A stretch of DNA of 64,000 nucleotides from Pseudomonas alcaligenes (GTDB lineage: Bacteria; Pseudomonadota; Gammaproteobacteria; Pseudomonadales; Pseudomonadaceae). The notes below the pieces were generated by a model that was not told the DNA's origin, did no database searches, and was given only the letters and a program-made list of their open reading frames with translations. Made by a program: the position numbers and the translations under genes. Positions 1-7,635 of the stretch are shown here, piece after piece; position 1 is the first letter of the stretch; every line of letters begins with the position of its first letter. The stretch is taken from positions 3,827,501 through 3,891,500 of the forward strand of contig NZ_CP154874.1 of assembly GCF_041729615.1 (NCBI RefSeq). The letters run 5' to 3'.

Positions 1-1548
1 CGCGGCGTCGAGTTGATAGCCGCGCGCCGGCTGGATGCCGACGAAAGTCAGGCCGAAGCGCAGGCCGGCGATCATCAGGCGGCCGCTGCGGTACATCGGG
101 TCCTGTTCGGGCTGGCCCCAGCGCTCGGTCACGGCGCGCTGATTGGCCTCGGGCAGACTGGCGAACCAGTGCTGGTAGTCGTCCAGCGCCAGGCTCTGGG
201 CGCAGGGGCGCAGGTCGAGATTGTCCAGATCGTTGGTCACACCGCCGAGCAACTGGTGGATCAGCGTGGTGCCGTCGTTCGGCAGTCCCTCAACCGGATA
301 ACCCTGCTGCTGCAGGGCGCGCAGGATATTCAGCGCGGCGGCCGGGGTGTCCAGGCCGACGCCGTTGCCGATGCGGCCGTCGCGGGTCGGGTAGTTGGCC
401 AGGATCAGGGCGACGCGCTTGTCGGCGCTGGCCTTGGCGGCAAGCTGGGACCAGCGTCGTGCCAGCTCGGCGACGAAGTCCATGCCCGGCAGGTGCGGGC
501 GATAGCGCACCACGTCGCTCTGGCTGCGTTCGCTGCGCGCGGCCACGCCCTTGAAGCTGATCGGCCGGGTGATCAGGCGACCGTCCAGCTCGGGCAGGGC
601 GATATGCATGGCCAGGTCGCGCGGGCCCAGGCCCTGGGCGCTGGCCTGCCACTGCTCTTCGCTGTCCAGGGCGCAAAGCGCCTGCAGCACCGGTACGTCG
701 CGGCGGAATGGCCGTTCCTGTGGCGCATCCGGGTTGGACTGGGCGAAGCCGGTGGTGTTGAGGATCACCGCCGCTTCGGCCTGGTCCAGCCAGGCCTCGG
801 CCTGCGCCAGGCATTCGGCTTCCTTGAGACTGGCCACGGCAATCGGCAGCGGGTTGAGGCCCTGGGCCTGCAGGCGCTGGCAGAAGACGTCGACGAAGGC
901 GGTATTACCGGCCTGTACCTGGGCGCGGTAGAACAGCAGCGCTGCCACCGGCTGGTCCGGCTGCCAGTCGGCGCGCCAGTGATCGAGGGTTGCCTCAGTA
1001 TGGCGCGGGTGATGGATCAGCGTGCGCGGCAGAGTGCGCGGCTCGCTCCACGGATAATCGCGCTGCAGCCAGCGGCTGGCGATGCAGTGCAGCAGATGGC
1101 GCGCATTGTCCGCGCCGCCCTGGCGCAGGTATTGCCACAGGCGCTGGCTGTTCTCGCTTGCCACGTTGCTCAGTTCGCTCAGCTCGGGATCGGCGCGGTC
1201 GTCGCCCGGCACCAGGATGATGGTGGCGCCCAGGCGGCCCAGCTCGACCACACGTTCGATGCCGTAGCGCCAGTAGCTGACGCCGCCGTGTACCGAGATC
1301 AGGATGACCCTGGCGTGGCGCAGCACCTGCTCGACGTAGAAATCCACCGAAGCATGGTTGGGCAGCTGCGCCGGGCTGGCCAGGCGCAGGCTGGGGAAAT
1401 CCGCGGGCAGCTCGCGCGCCACCTCGGCCAGCAAGGAGAGGTGCGAGTCACCGGTGCAGAGGATCACCAGCTCGGCCGGGGTCTGGCCGAGGTCGGCGAT
1501 GCTGTCGGCCGGCAGGGTGACGCCGGCCTGGGCGCGGAGCAGGTGCAT
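1..1548 (-). CDS. cobN: Cobaltochelatase subunit CobN, N-terminal part (cut by window edge)
   Basis: The minus frame is open from an ATG at 1548 to the window edge, giving 516 residues of a protein that is normally about 1250. It begins MHLLRAQAGVTLP and carries CobN-type stretches such as ILISVHGGVSYW, LANYPTRDGRIGNG and GLDTPAAALN. CobN is the large subunit of the aerobic ATP-dependent chelatase that inserts cobalt into hydrogenobyrinic acid a,c-diamide. The start lies one base after the cobW stop, so the two genes are almost certainly co-transcribed and translationally coupled behind the upstream cobalamin riboswitch. The long plus-strand frame across this region is a high-GC shadow. Confidence 0.95.
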   Translation of the reverse strand, partial: MHLLRAQAGVTLPADSIADLGQTPAELVILCTGDSHLSLLAEVARELPADFPSLRLASPAQLPNHASVDFYVEQVLRHARVILISVHGGVSYWRYGIERVVELGRLGATIILVPGDDRADPELSELSNVASENSQRLWQYLRQGGADNARHLLHCIASRWLQRDYPWSEPRTLPRTLIHHPRHTEATLDHWRADWQPDQPVAALLFYRAQVQAGNTAFVDVFCQRLQAQGLNPLPIAVASLKEAECLAQAEAWLDQAEAAVILNTTGFAQSNPDAPQERPFRRDVPVLQALCALDSEEQWQASAQGLGPRDLAMHIALPELDGRLITRPISFKGVAARSERSQSDVVRYRPHLPGMDFVAELARRWSQLAAKASADKRVALILANYPTRDGRIGNGVGLDTPAAALNILRALQQQGYPVEGLPNDGTTLIHQLLGGVTNDLDNLDLRPCAQSLALDDYQHWFASLPEANQRAVTERWGQPEQDPMYRSGRLMIAGLRFGLTFVGIQPARGYQLDAA

Positions 1549-1549
1549 G

Positions 1550-2602
1550 TCAGCCGGCCAGTGCGGCCTTCAGCTCCGCCTCGATGGCGGTGCGGTCGAG
1601 GTCCTGGCCGATCAGTACCAGGCGCGTCTGCCGCGCTTCGTCTGCACCCCAGGCGCGGTCGAAGTGGCGGTCGAAGCGCTGGCCGACGCCCTGCACCAGC
1701 AGGCGCATGGCCTTGCCGGGGATGGCGGCGAAGCCCTTGACGCGCAGGATGCCGTGCTTGGCCACGGCGTCCTTGAGAGCGGCCAGCAGGCGCGCTTCCT
1801 CGGCTTCCGGCAGCACGACGTCGAAGGCGTCGAACTCGTCGTGGTCGTGGTCCTCGTCTTCCTCGTCATGATGAGTGCGTCGGCTGTCGATATGCAGCTC
1901 GGTCTCGCAGTTCAGGCCGAGCAGCACCTCCAGCGGCAGCTCACCGCCCTGGGCCTCGATCACCTTGACCGCCGGCGGCAGTTCCTCGGCCACTTCGGCG
2001 CGCACGGCGGCCAGTGCATCGGCATCCAGCAGGTCGGTCTTGTTCAGCAGCACCAGGTCAGCGCTGGCCAGCTGGTCGGCGAACAGCTCGTGCAGCGGCG
2101 ACTCGTGGTCGAGGTTCGGGTCCTGCTGGCGCTGGGCGTCCACCTGCTCAGGGAAGGCGGCGAAGGTGCCGGCAGCCACGGCCGGGCTGTCGACCACGGT
2201 GATCACCGCATCCACGGTGCAGGCGGTGCGGATTTCCGGCCAGTTGAAGGCCTGTACCAGCGGCTTGGGCAGGGCCAGGCCGGAGGTTTCGATGAGGATA
2301 TGGTCGAGCTCGCCGCGACGCGCCACCAGCTCACGCATCACCGGGAAGAACTCTTCCTGCACGGTGCAGCACAGGCAGCCGTTGGCCAGCTCGAAGATGC
2401 GGCCCTCGGCTTCTTCCTCGCTGCAGCCGATGGAGCACTGCTTGAGGATGGCGCCGTCGATGCCCAGCTCGCCGAACTCGTTGACGATCACTGCGATGCG
2501 CCGCCCGCCCGCGTGGCTCAGCAGATGGCGCAGCAGGGTGGTTTTGCCGGCACCGAGAAAGCCGGTGACGATGGTGACGGGGAGTTTGGCGAGAGTGTGC
2601 AT
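1550..2602 (-). CDS. cobW: CobW, G3E-family GTPase / metal chaperone
   Basis: A 350-residue protein with Walker A GFLGAGKTT (residues 14-22), the zinc-binding CLCC motif of the COG0523 family (C76, C78, C79), NKTD for guanine recognition (187-190) and a His/Asp/Glu-rich linker around residues 240-258 (HHDEEDEDHDHDE) suited to metal binding. Family knowledge places CobW in metal delivery during cobalamin synthesis, probably cobalt supply to the CobN chelatase encoded next. The first gene behind the riboswitch at 2711-2892, it ends one base before cobN. The C-terminal CobW_C domain is intact. COG0523 contains zinc and nitrile-hydratase chaperones too, but the cobN partner and the riboswitch make the B12 role firm. 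Confidence 0.96.
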   Translation of the reverse strand: MHTLAKLPVTIVTGFLGAGKTTLLRHLLSHAGGRRIAVIVNEFGELGIDGAILKQCSIGCSEEEAEGRIFELANGCLCCTVQEEFFPVMRELVARRGELDHILIETSGLALPKPLVQAFNWPEIRTACTVDAVITVVDSPAVAAGTFAAFPEQVDAQRQQDPNLDHESPLHELFADQLASADLVLLNKTDLLDADALAAVRAEVAEELPPAVKVIEAQGGELPLEVLLGLNCETELHIDSRRTHHDEEDEDHDHDEFDAFDVVLPEAEEARLLAALKDAVAKHGILRVKGFAAIPGKAMRLLVQGVGQRFDRHFDRAWGADEARQTRLVLIGQDLDRTAIEAELKAALAG

Positions 2603-2710
2603 GGCGGCCCTGCTGCGTCGGGAAAATGGACGGACGGGCAGGGCGGGGCTCCCGCAGGCGAGCGAGGGCCGAACACCACCGGATCACCCCGCCCGGTTGT
2701 CGAACACTTT

Positions 2711-2892
2711 CACGAGGCAGGTCTCCTGGCTCACGGCGTGAGGCCGAAAGCCTCCTGCGATCTCTGGCGAGATCATAGGGGGCTCGGGCTCTATCCTTCG
2801 CCTTCCCACCCGTCAGGGCAGTGGCATGTCGAAGGACGTCATCCGTTCACAGTTGCGGGGGCAGCCAGGGCATGAACCCTGTTCCCTCTTAG
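2711..2892 (-). promoter_or_regulatory. Cobalamin riboswitch controlling cobW-cobN
   Basis: Read on the minus strand, the region holds the cobalamin aptamer signature in order: GGGTTCATGCCCTGG, CTGCCCCCGCAAC, the B12 box GCCACTG followed by GGGAAGGC, then AGCCAGGAGACCTGCCT at its 3' end (plus positions 2714-2731). It lies between a plausible promoter (2932-2960) and cobW, about 110 nt before the start codon. Such elements repress B12 synthesis genes when adenosylcobalamin is plentiful. Confidence 0.95.
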
Positions 2893-2931
2893 CTTCTTCG
2901 TCGGGCGAAGAAGAACCTCGGAAAGGGCGCA

Positions 2932-2960
2932 AGGCTACGCAGCGGCCGGAAAGCGGTCAA
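2932..2960 (-). promoter_or_regulatory. Sigma70-type promoter of the cobW riboswitch transcript
   Basis: On the minus strand TTGACC (plus 2955-2960) and TAGCCT (plus 2932-2937) are separated by exactly 17 bp, about 40 bp before the aptamer. The -35 box is one arm of a perfect 20-bp palindrome (2955-2974) whose other arm is a TTGACC facing cobE. Prediction from sequence only. Confidence 0.6.
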
Positions 2961-3029
2961 CCGTGCGGTTGACCCGCATCGGCGCGCGTGCTGAGCTACG
3001 CGGCCTTTTGGCTCGCAGCGGGAGTGCCC

Positions 3030-3434
3030 ATGCCGATTCGCCTGATTGCCGGGTTCGGCTGCCGGCGCGGTTGTCCGGTGGACGAACTGCAGGCGCTGCT
3101 GCAGCAGTGCCTGGCTGCCCACGGCCGGCAGCTGGACGAACTGGTCGGGCTGGCCAGCAGCGCGCACAAGCGTGACGAGCCTGGCCTGCAGGCCCTGGCC
3201 GAACGCCTGCGGCTACCGCTGGAACATGTGGCGGCCGAGGCGCTGCTGGCATTCGCCGGGCAGGCCGAGGCCAAGCCGCTGACCCAGCAAGTGGCCGGCA
3301 GCCCGGCGGTGGCCGAGCCCAGCGCTCTGGCCGCCGCCGCACGCCTGGGGCGGGCGCAGCTGCTCGGCCCGCGCCTGCGCAGCGCCAATGCCACCTGCGC
3401 CCTGGCGCGCATCGATTCGGAGCCCTGTGCATGA
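3030..3434 (+). CDS. cobE: Cobalamin biosynthesis protein CobE (CbiG C-terminal family)
   Basis: A 134-residue protein starting MPIRLIAGFGCRRGCPVDEL, typical of CobE, which corresponds to the C-terminal domain of CbiG. Its exact chemistry in the aerobic pathway is not well settled. I chose the ATG at 3030 because GGGAG ends five bases before it; a GTG at 2988 in the same frame would add 14 residues but has no ribosome-binding site. The stop overlaps the cobM start by 4 bp, and cobE-cobM is divergent from the riboswitch-controlled cobW-cobN. No riboswitch precedes cobE itself. Confidence 0.9.
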   Translation: MPIRLIAGFGCRRGCPVDELQALLQQCLAAHGRQLDELVGLASSAHKRDEPGLQALAERLRLPLEHVAAEALLAFAGQAEAKPLTQQVAGSPAVAEPSALAAAARLGRAQLLGPRLRSANATCALARIDSEPCA

Positions 3435-4180
3435 CCGTCTATTTCATCGGCGCCGGCCCCGGCGACCCCGAGCTGATCACCGTCAAGGGCCAGCGCCTGA
3501 TCCGCAGCTGCCCGGTGATCGTCTATGCCGGCTCGCTGGTGCCGGCGGCCGTGCTCGACTGGCACCAGGCCGAGCAGGTGGTGAATACCGCCGAACTGCA
3601 CCTGTCGCAGATCATCGCGCTGCTGGCCGAGGCCCATGCGCGAGGCCAGGATGTGGCCCGCGTGCATTCCGGTGACCCCTCGCTGTATGGCGCCATCGGC
3701 GAGCAGATCCGCGAGCTGCGCGCGCTGAACATTCCCTTCGAGATCATCCCCGGGGTCACCGCGACCGCCGCCTGCGCGGCGCTGTTGGAGGCCGAGCTGA
3801 CCCTGCCGGAGGTGGCGCAGACGGTGATCCTCACCCGCTACGGGCACAATTCGCCGATGCCGGCGGGGGAGGAGCTGGGCGCTCTGGCCAGCCACCGCGC
3901 GACCCTGGCCATCCACCTCGGCGTGCAGCACCTGCCGCGCATTGTTGACGAGCTGTTGCCGTACTACGGCCCCGACTGCCCGATCGCCGTGGTGTACCGC
4001 GCCAGCTGGCCCGACCAGGACTGGGTGCGCGGCACCCTGGCGGACATCGAGGCGCGGGTGGCGCTGAAAGGCTTTCGCCGCACCGCGCTGATCCTGGTCG
4101 GGCGGGTCCTGGCCACGGACGATTTCGCCCAGTCGGCCCTGTATGCCGAGGCAACGCGCCACCTCTATCGCCTGGACTGA
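3431..4180 (+). CDS. cobM: Precorrin-4 C11-methyltransferase
   Basis: A 249-residue tetrapyrrole methylase with the N-terminal SAM-binding loop GAGPGDPEL (7-15), the VYAGSLVP segment characteristic of CobM/CbiF, VHSGDPSLYGAI, and PFEIIPGVTA before the catalytic region. It methylates C-11 of precorrin-4 to give precorrin-5 in corrin ring synthesis. Translationally coupled to cobE (ATGA overlap). Length matches the family. Confidence 0.97.
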   Translation: MTVYFIGAGPGDPELITVKGQRLIRSCPVIVYAGSLVPAAVLDWHQAEQVVNTAELHLSQIIALLAEAHARGQDVARVHSGDPSLYGAIGEQIRELRALNIPFEIIPGVTATAACAALLEAELTLPEVAQTVILTRYGHNSPMPAGEELGALASHRATLAIHLGVQHLPRIVDELLPYYGPDCPIAVVYRASWPDQDWVRGTLADIEARVALKGFRRTALILVGRVLATDDFAQSALYAEATRHLYRLD

Positions 4181-4226
4181 GCCCGCGTGCGTCGGGCAAC
4201 CTTCACGGCTGCAAGGGAGATCAAGC

Positions 4227-4898
4227 ATGCGTGACTATCAATGGCTCCACGAGTACTGCCTCAACCGCTTCGGCTCGGCCGCGGCGCTGGAGGCGCGCCT
4301 GCCGCAGCCCCGCTCTGACGCCGAGCTGCGTGCGCTGAGTGACGATCGCTACCTGTCGCTGCTGGCACTGCGGGTGTTCCGCGCCGGCCTCAAGCACAGC
4401 CTGGTCGACGCCAAGTGGCCGGCCTTCGAGCAGGTGTTCTTCGGCTTCGACCCGGAGAAGGTGGTGCTGATGGGCGCCGAGCACCTGGAGCGGCTGATGC
4501 AGGATGCACGGCTGATTCGCCATTTGGGCAAGCTCAAGAGCGTGCCGCGCAATGCCCAGTTCATTCTCGATGTGCGCCAGGAAAAAGGCAGCTTCGGTGC
4601 ACTGATCGCCGACTGGCCGGTGACCGATATCGTCGGCCTGTGGAAGTACCTGGCCAAGCACGGCAACCAGCTCGGCGGCCTGTCGGCGCCGCGCTTCCTG
4701 CGCATGGTCGGCAAGGACACCTTCATTCCGACCGATGATATGGTCGCCGCGCTCAAGGCCCAGGAGATCATCGACAAGGCGCCGACCAGCCAGAAGGACC
4801 TGGCCCTGGTGCAGGCCGCCTTCAACCAGTGGCACGCGCAGAGCGGCCGGCCGCTGTGTCAGTTGTCGGTGATGCTGGCGCATACGGTCAACCACTGA
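4227..4898 (+). CDS. DNA-3-methyladenine glycosylase I-like protein
   Basis: A 223-residue protein starting MRDYQWLHEYCLNRFG at an ATG preceded by AAGGGA. The middle (LSLLALRVFRAGLKHSLVDAKWPAF, then residues with KLKSVPRNAQ and GLWKYLAKHGNQLGG) resembles the helix-hairpin-helix fold of Tag, which excises 3-methyladenine from alkylated DNA. The N-terminal zinc-ligand region of E. coli Tag (start with a Cys-Trp motif) is not recognisable, and the C-terminal pair is replaced by LCQLSVMLAH. It may therefore be a zinc-less or functionally divergent member. It sits 46 bp after cobM on the same strand but has no evident link to B12. Confidence 0.75.
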   Translation: MRDYQWLHEYCLNRFGSAAALEARLPQPRSDAELRALSDDRYLSLLALRVFRAGLKHSLVDAKWPAFEQVFFGFDPEKVVLMGAEHLERLMQDARLIRHLGKLKSVPRNAQFILDVRQEKGSFGALIADWPVTDIVGLWKYLAKHGNQLGGLSAPRFLRMVGKDTFIPTDDMVAALKAQEIIDKAPTSQKDLALVQAAFNQWHAQSGRPLCQLSVMLAHTVNH

Positions 4899-4930
4899 CA
4901 AAGCCGCTTTGTGGCCCGAAGAGGCAACCC

Positions 4931-5698
4931 ATGCAACAGGACATTCTCCGCGTCGCCCAGGCCATCCAGAACGCCGAGCGCATCCTGGTCATCAGCGGTG
5001 CCGGTCTCTCGGCCGACTCCGGGCTGCCGACCTATCGCGGCCTCGGCGGGCTGTACAACGGTCTGACTGCCGAGGGCCTGCCGATCGAGGCGGCGCTGTC
5101 CGGGCCGATGCTGCAGCGCGATCCGGCGCTGTGCTGGAAGTACCTGGCACAGCTGGGCGAAGCCTGCCTGGGTGCCGCGCCGAATGCCGGGCATGCCGCC
5201 ATCGCCGAGCTGCAGCGGCGCAAGCCCGGTTGCTGGGTGCTGACGCAGAACATCGACGGCTACCACCGCGCCGTGGGTTCGCCGGTGGAGCGCCTGATCG
5301 AGATTCACGGCGAACTGGCGCCGCTGTACTGCCAGTCCTGCGGGGCCGAGGACCCGCAGCTGGCCGAGCACCTGCGCCGTCCGCTGCCGCCACGTTGTGC
5401 ACAATGCGGGGGCGTGTTGCGCCCGCCGGTGGTGCTGTTCGAGGAGATGCTGCCCGAGGATGCCATTGGTCGGCTTTATGACCAGGTGCGCCAGGGCTTC
5501 GAGGTGGTGATCGCGGTGGGCACCACGGCGAGCTTCCCCTATATCGTCGAGCCGGTGCTGGAAGCCCGCAGGAACAAGGGTTTCACCGTGGAAGTGAACC
5601 CGCAGCACACCGATATCAGCCGCCTGGTGGATGTCCGTCTGTCGGGAAGGGCGTCAGACGTTTTGCCGGAACTACTGAGTCACATTTCCGGGCATTGA
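4931..5698 (+). CDS. cobB: NAD-dependent protein deacylase (sirtuin, CobB type)
   Basis: A 255-residue class III-like sirtuin: GAGLSADSG (23-31), TQNID (105-109), catalytic His126 in IHGEL, a structural zinc site C134/C137 and C156/C159, and GTTASFPYI near the C-terminus. It removes acyl groups from lysines using NAD; the classic substrate is acetyl-CoA synthetase, encoded at 36432-38387. In E. coli CobB a Tyr-x-x-Arg pair allows desuccinylation; here the corresponding spot by my eye is Y71-L-A-Q74, so deacetylation may dominate. Start chosen at the ATG after GAGGC. It should not be confused with the cobyrinate synthase CobB at 9031. Confidence 0.92.
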   Translation: MQQDILRVAQAIQNAERILVISGAGLSADSGLPTYRGLGGLYNGLTAEGLPIEAALSGPMLQRDPALCWKYLAQLGEACLGAAPNAGHAAIAELQRRKPGCWVLTQNIDGYHRAVGSPVERLIEIHGELAPLYCQSCGAEDPQLAEHLRRPLPPRCAQCGGVLRPPVVLFEEMLPEDAIGRLYDQVRQGFEVVIAVGTTASFPYIVEPVLEARRNKGFTVEVNPQHTDISRLVDVRLSGRASDVLPELLSHISGH

Positions 5699-5700
5699 AT

Positions 5701-5729
5701 TTGCAAATCACGTCGACAGACGGCATAGT
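5701..5729 (+). promoter_or_regulatory. Putative promoter of the NlpC/P60 lipoprotein genes
   Basis: TTGCAA (5701-5706) and CATAGT (5724-5729) are 17 bp apart, starting two bases after the sirtuin stop codon and 39 bp before the next start. Sequence prediction only. Confidence 0.5.
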
Positions 5730-5767
5730 CGCCCACCAATAAAAACCAGACAGACACGGTCGTGCCC

Positions 5768-6379
5768 ATGCTCAAGCGCTTCGCACCCCTCGTGCCCATT
5801 GCACTCACAGCCCTGCTGGCGGCCTGCGCCAACCAGGCGCCGCAGTCCCAGATGGATCTGGCCCAACAGGAGCCACAGCCGCCGGTCGAGTACATGACCG
5901 ACGAGCAGATGGCCGACTTCACGGACGATCAGCCCTACGAACTGCCCTCGCTGGCGGACAGCATCCTCAGCCAGGGGCTGTCGCTGGTCGGCACCAAGTA
6001 CCGTTTCGGTGGCACGTCGATCAAGACCGGCTTCGACTGCAGCGGCTTCATCGGCTACCTGTTCAGGGAAGAGGCCGGTCTGCAGCTGCCGCGCTCGACC
6101 CGCGAGATGATCAACCTCGACGCACCGCTGGTCTCGCGTGACGAGCTGGAACCGGGCGACCTGATCTTCTTCAACAACCGTGGTCGCGGCCGCGTCAGCC
6201 ACGCCGGCATCTACCTGGGCGATGACCAGTTCATCCATTCCAGCAGCAGCCGCAGCGGCGGCGTGCGCATCGACAGCCTGGAAGACAGCTACTGGAAGCG
6301 CAGCTACATGGAAGCCAAGCGCGTGCTGGCCCTGGCTCCGGAGCAGTCGGGCGCCGCCCCCGCAGCGCTGCATCGCTGA
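5768..6379 (+). CDS. NlpC/P60 family lipoprotein (cell-wall endopeptidase), copy 1
   Basis: A 203-residue lipoprotein: signal peptide with lipobox LLAAC (Cys20), then an NlpC/P60 domain with catalytic Cys91 in FDCSGF, His145 in VSHAGIYLG and His157. These enzymes cut peptide stems of peptidoglycan (MepS/Spr type) from the outer-membrane side of the periplasm. I take the ATG at 5768; a GTG two codons upstream is possible. No strong ribosome-binding site is visible. It is a tandem paralogue of the gene at 6457. Confidence 0.92.
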   Translation: MLKRFAPLVPIALTALLAACANQAPQSQMDLAQQEPQPPVEYMTDEQMADFTDDQPYELPSLADSILSQGLSLVGTKYRFGGTSIKTGFDCSGFIGYLFREEAGLQLPRSTREMINLDAPLVSRDELEPGDLIFFNNRGRGRVSHAGIYLGDDQFIHSSSSRSGGVRIDSLEDSYWKRSYMEAKRVLALAPEQSGAAPAALHR

Positions 6380-6384
6380 TCCGC

Positions 6385-6415
6385 CATGGGCGTGGGCCTT
6401 GCGCCTACGCCCATG
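6385..6415 (+). repeat. Hairpin between the two NlpC/P60 genes
   Basis: CATGGGCGT (6385-6393) and ACGCCCATG (6407-6415) form a perfect 9-bp stem. No T-run follows, so it is more likely an mRNA-stabilising hairpin or leaky terminator than a full terminator. Confidence 0.5.
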
Positions 6416-6456
6416 AGCCGGCAGAGTAGGGCGCATCCCGGCCAGGACGCCCGCCC

Positions 6457-6972
6457 ATGCATTTCACGGCTCGCCTTTCCCTGCTAGCCCTCGCCGCGCT
6501 GCTCACCGCCTGCGCCGGCAACCCTCCCGCCGAAGAACCCAGCAACCCCTTCCCGATCGTGGATGGCAGTGCCGACGACGTGCTGATCAGCGCCATCGGC
6601 CTGGTCGGCACGCCGTATCGCTACGGCGGCAATACCCCGGAGAGCGGCTTCGACTGCAGTGGCCTGATCGGCTACGTCTACCGCAACTCGGCCGGCATCG
6701 CCCTGCCGCGCTCGACCCGCGAAATGATCCATGTGCGCGCGCCCAGCGTCGGGCGTGACCAGCTGCAGAGCGGCGACCTGGTGTTCTTCGCCACCAATGG
6801 CGGTGGCCAGGTCAGCCATGCCGGCATCTACGTCGGCGAGGGGCGCTTCGTGCATGCGCCGTCCAGCGGCGGCACCGTGCGCCTGGACTACCTGAGCCAG
6901 ACCTACTGGCAGAAGAGCTACCTGGGCGCCAAGCGGGTGCTGGCCGCCCGTCAGCTGGCGCGCCAGCCATGA
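6457..6972 (+). CDS. NlpC/P60 family lipoprotein (cell-wall endopeptidase), copy 2
   Basis: A 171-residue lipoprotein with lipobox LLTAC (Cys19) and an NlpC/P60 domain: catalytic Cys67 in FDCSGLIGYVY, His121 in VSHAGIYVG, His133. It shares the LPRSTREMI block with its upstream neighbour and lacks that protein's roughly 20-residue acidic spacer after the lipid anchor. Tandem duplication followed by divergence is the simplest origin. The stop overlaps the next start by 4 bp. Confidence 0.93.
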   Translation: MHFTARLSLLALAALLTACAGNPPAEEPSNPFPIVDGSADDVLISAIGLVGTPYRYGGNTPESGFDCSGLIGYVYRNSAGIALPRSTREMIHVRAPSVGRDQLQSGDLVFFATNGGGQVSHAGIYVGEGRFVHAPSSGGTVRLDYLSQTYWQKSYLGAKRVLAARQLARQP

Positions 6973-7631
6973 CCAATCGCACGCTGAATCTCGACGACGC
7001 CCTCTACCAGTACCTGCTGGATGTTTCCCTGCGCGAGTCGCCGCTGCTCAAGCGCCTGCGCGAGGAAACCGCGCAGCTGCCCATGGCGCGCTGGCAGATC
7101 GCCCCCGAGCAGGGCCAGTTCATGGCCCTGCTGGTGCAGCTGACCGGCGCCCGCCGGATCCTCGAGATCGGCACCTTCACCGGCTACAGCGCGCTGTGCA
7201 TGGCCCAGGCCCTGCCGGCGGACGGTCGCCTGATCTGCTGCGACCTGCCCGGCGAGTACAACGCCATCGCCGAGCGCTACTGGTACGAGGCGGGTGTGGC
7301 CGAGCGCATCGAGCTGCGCTTGGCGCCGGCGCTAGAGACCCTCAATGCGCTGGAGCGCGGCGGCCAGGCCGAGAGCTTCGACCTGATCTTCATCGATGCC
7401 GACAAGGCCAACTATCCGGTGTACCTGGAGCATGCCCTGGTGCTGGTGCGCCAGGGCGGGCTGATCCTGTTCGACAACGTGCTGTGGAGCGGCCGGGTGC
7501 TGGAGCCGAACCCGGAAAGCCAGGACACCCGCGCCATCCAGGCGCTCAACCGCGGCCTGCGCCGCGACACGCGCATCGACCTCAGCCTGCTGCCGCTGGG
7601 CGATGGCCTGACCCTCTGTCGCAAGCGCTGA
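6969..7631 (+). CDS. SAM-dependent O-methyltransferase (class I, COMT-like)
   Basis: A 220-residue methyltransferase_3 family protein: SAM-binding motif ILEIGTFTGYSALCMA, an acidic DLP loop, FDLIFIDADKANY and ILFDNVLWSGRV, the last two holding the family's metal and catalytic residues. Members methylate catechol-type hydroxyls in a divalent-metal-dependent way; the substrate here cannot be inferred. The start overlaps the lipoprotein stop (ATGA), so it is co-translated with it. Confidence 0.9.
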   Translation: MTNRTLNLDDALYQYLLDVSLRESPLLKRLREETAQLPMARWQIAPEQGQFMALLVQLTGARRILEIGTFTGYSALCMAQALPADGRLICCDLPGEYNAIAERYWYEAGVAERIELRLAPALETLNALERGGQAESFDLIFIDADKANYPVYLEHALVLVRQGGLILFDNVLWSGRVLEPNPESQDTRAIQALNRGLRRDTRIDLSLLPLGDGLTLCRKR

Positions 7632-7635
7632 GGCC

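Noticed and set aside
13..1740. 575-codon plus-strand reading frame
   Set aside because: It lies antisense to cobN and the end of cobW, which have clear homology; long antisense frames are normal in high-GC Pseudomonas coding DNA.
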